From contig CANCJV010000017.1 in assembly GCA_947378425.1 (NCBI GenBank), forward strand, positions 1 to 64,000: DNA of 64,000 nt, read 5' to 3'. How positions within the stretch are numbered: position 1 is the first letter of the stretch; each line of letters begins with the position of its first letter. This stretch comes from Synechococcaceae cyanobacterium (lineage in GTDB: Bacteria > Cyanobacteriota > Cyanobacteriia > PCC-6307 > Cyanobiaceae). Under the pieces are notes generated by a model, which saw only the letters and a program-made list of their open reading frames with translations, was not told where the DNA came from and did no database searches. Shown piece after piece: positions 62,906 through 64,000 of this stretch. The position numbers and the translations under genes were made by a program.

Positions 62906-63230
62906 AATCCATAGGTCTGTTGACTTCCGGAGGCTTCAGCGCAACAGGTCTCAGCTGAACGAGTCCAGCTTTCAGGCTCTTGATCACCCACCAAGCTCCG
63001 TGAAAGCTGCGCCCACGCGGACCGGGCAGTGGCCGCTGCCCACCGCTCAGGACTGGAGGGCTTTGCAGAGCCCTGGGTGGATTGGTCCGGGCCAACCCCT
63101 GCAGGCTGGTGTTCCATCCAGCACCGCTCAGGGAGTTCTCAGTCCAGCCGGACTGATGTCAACCGGTTCTGTCAACCGGCATGCATGCCGTGTGTTGACT
63201 TTCCCTGGGGGGGCTTGTTGGCGGCGGGCT
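62906..63230. other. Intergenic with direct repeat and palindrome
   Basis: About 325 bases separating convergent genes. TGTCAACCGG occurs at 63157-63166 and again at 63170-63179, and is followed by the perfect 14-base palindrome CGGCATGCATGCCG at 63177-63190. No gene is recognised. As the genes converge here, a termination or protein-binding role is possible. Confidence 0.5.
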
Positions 63231-64000
63231 TCAACCCAGCACCTCTGAGGCCACCAGTCTGTGGCTGAGCCAATCCGCCGCCTGCCGATCGGCCCAGCTG
63301 GCGCTGCGACCGTCATCGCGGCCATGGAAGCCGTTGTGGCCGCCGTGGGCCGTGATCCGTGTCTCCAACCAGGGGCAGTCGTGCGCGTTGGCCGCAGCCG
63401 CCAGTTGCTGGGTGGCGGCCACCGGCACCCAGGGGTCATCGGCGGCATGGATCAGCAGGATCGGGGGCATGGCGGCTCCTGACGCAACCGCCGCCAGCAG
63501 GGGGGTCAGCGGACTGGCCGCTTCGTAGTAGGCGCCGACGGAGGAAAATCCCCAGCGCGGCGCCGTGATCCGCGCATCGAAGGCCTGCAGGGTCCGCACC
63601 CGGGCCGCCCCCGTCAGGGCGCTGCGCTCCACCGGCAGGACGCCCAGGGGATCGGCGAGGGTCAGCTGCCGCAGCCGCCGGAGCACCCAGCGGCGATAGA
63701 CGCGGTTGCGAGGTCGGTCGAATTGGACGCTGCAACGGACCAGATCGAGGGGGCTGCTGACGCACACCAGACCATCCAGCAGGGGCGCTTGCTGAGGAGC
63801 CTCCAGCAGCCCGTTGAGCAGCATCGTGCCGCCCAGGGACAGGCCGACACCGAACAGGGGAACGGAGCTCCCGGGCGAACCGGTCTGGTCCGCCAGTTGA
63901 TCGGCCAGCTGGCGCGCCCGGATCAGAGCTGGATGGAGATCGCGGTTGCAGAGGGCGGCGTAGGTGCCGGAGGCCAGGGAGCGACCGGCACCGCCGCCGC
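63231..64000 (-). CDS. YheT-like alpha/beta hydrolase, 5' end outside window
   Basis: Alpha/beta-hydrolase of the YheT/EMB8 group; the gene runs off the right end, so its N-terminus is missing. Minus-strand frame from 64000 reads GTYAALCNRDLHPAL then the nucleophile elbow GVGLSLGGTMLLNGLL, VCVSSPLDL, LLIHAADDPWVP with the acid Asp, and ITAHGGHNGFHG with the catalytic His. Substrate unknown, probably an ester. Confidence 0.85.
   Translation of the reverse strand, partial: GGGAGRSLASGTYAALCNRDLHPALIRARQLADQLADQTGSPGSSVPLFGVGLSLGGTMLLNGLLEAPQQAPLLDGLVCVSSPLDLVRCSVQFDRPRNRVYRRWVLRRLRQLTLADPLGVLPVERSALTGAARVRTLQAFDARITAPRWGFSSVGAYYEAASPLTPLLAAVASGAAMPPILLIHAADDPWVPVAATQQLAAAANAHDCPWLETRITAHGGHNGFHGRDDGRSASWADRQAADWLSHRLVASEVLG

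Overview
The window reads as chromosome of a picocyanobacterium of the Cyanobium/Synechococcus group. Direct support: photosynthesis genes (psbX, ycf66, a high-light-inducible protein gene), a plant-type HemB metal site, cyanobacterial families such as DUF3747 and the LpxB-like TIGR03492 family, and a split, circularly permuted ssrA whose tag reads ANNIVRFSRQAAPVAA. The sequence is GC-rich with tightly packed housekeeping operons. The load of toxin-antitoxin genes and decayed genes makes a freshwater or brackish Cyanobium more likely than a streamlined open-ocean strain; that last step is inference.

Layout. 0-1.7 kb: end of a sugar-type ABC ATPase, then pdxH. 1.8-6.5 kb: accessory stretch with a frameshifted HEPN gene, HicB beside a nonsense-broken HicA, an intact RHH/MazF pair, a PEP-CTERM-like surface protein, a frameshifted HpsJ-like gene and an intact VapBC-like pair. 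6.6-9.7 kb: mutS2 and a glyoxalase-fold gene. 9.8-14.2 kb: an overlapping kaiC-like/kaiB-like/PAS-GGDEF operon with a repeat-rich upstream region, the most interesting unit here. 14.7-21.3 kb: an internally duplicated membrane protein behind hemB, a pentameric ligand-gated channel homologue, dnaJ, an exported thioredoxin-like protein and a MscS channel with a cyclic-nucleotide-binding domain.

21.4-26.2 kb is a second accessory island: an AT-rich polytopic membrane protein, transposase remnants, the split tmRNA, a broken relE and a Phd/PIN pair with a palindromic operator. 26.3-38.4 kb is core: RlmL-like methyltransferase, two small envelope proteins, smc, PRC-barrel protein, msrB, LpxB-like glycosyltransferase, tRNA-Leu(GAG), accC and a YggT protein. 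38.4-52.2 kb carries psbX-ycf66, two propeller-like lipoproteins, hli, an ABC exporter-like protein, HIT, comM, rpsU, DUF3747, def, an S9 peptidase and a GltS symporter.

52.9-58.2 kb is an envelope/sugar region: a GT2-GtrA glycosyltransferase, a 1.6 kb gene-poor stretch, rfbB and a predicted outer-membrane barrel. 58.3-64 kb returns to core genes: cysS, a divergent PiT-like transporter, a small conserved protein, dxr, a 2Fe-2S ferredoxin and the start of a YheT-like hydrolase running off the end. Stop/start overlaps (GTGA, TGATG, TTGA) link mutS2 with the VOC gene, kaiC with kaiB, both intact antitoxin-toxin pairs at the left, cysS with the PiT-like gene and dxr with the ferredoxin, so several of these are probably co-translated.
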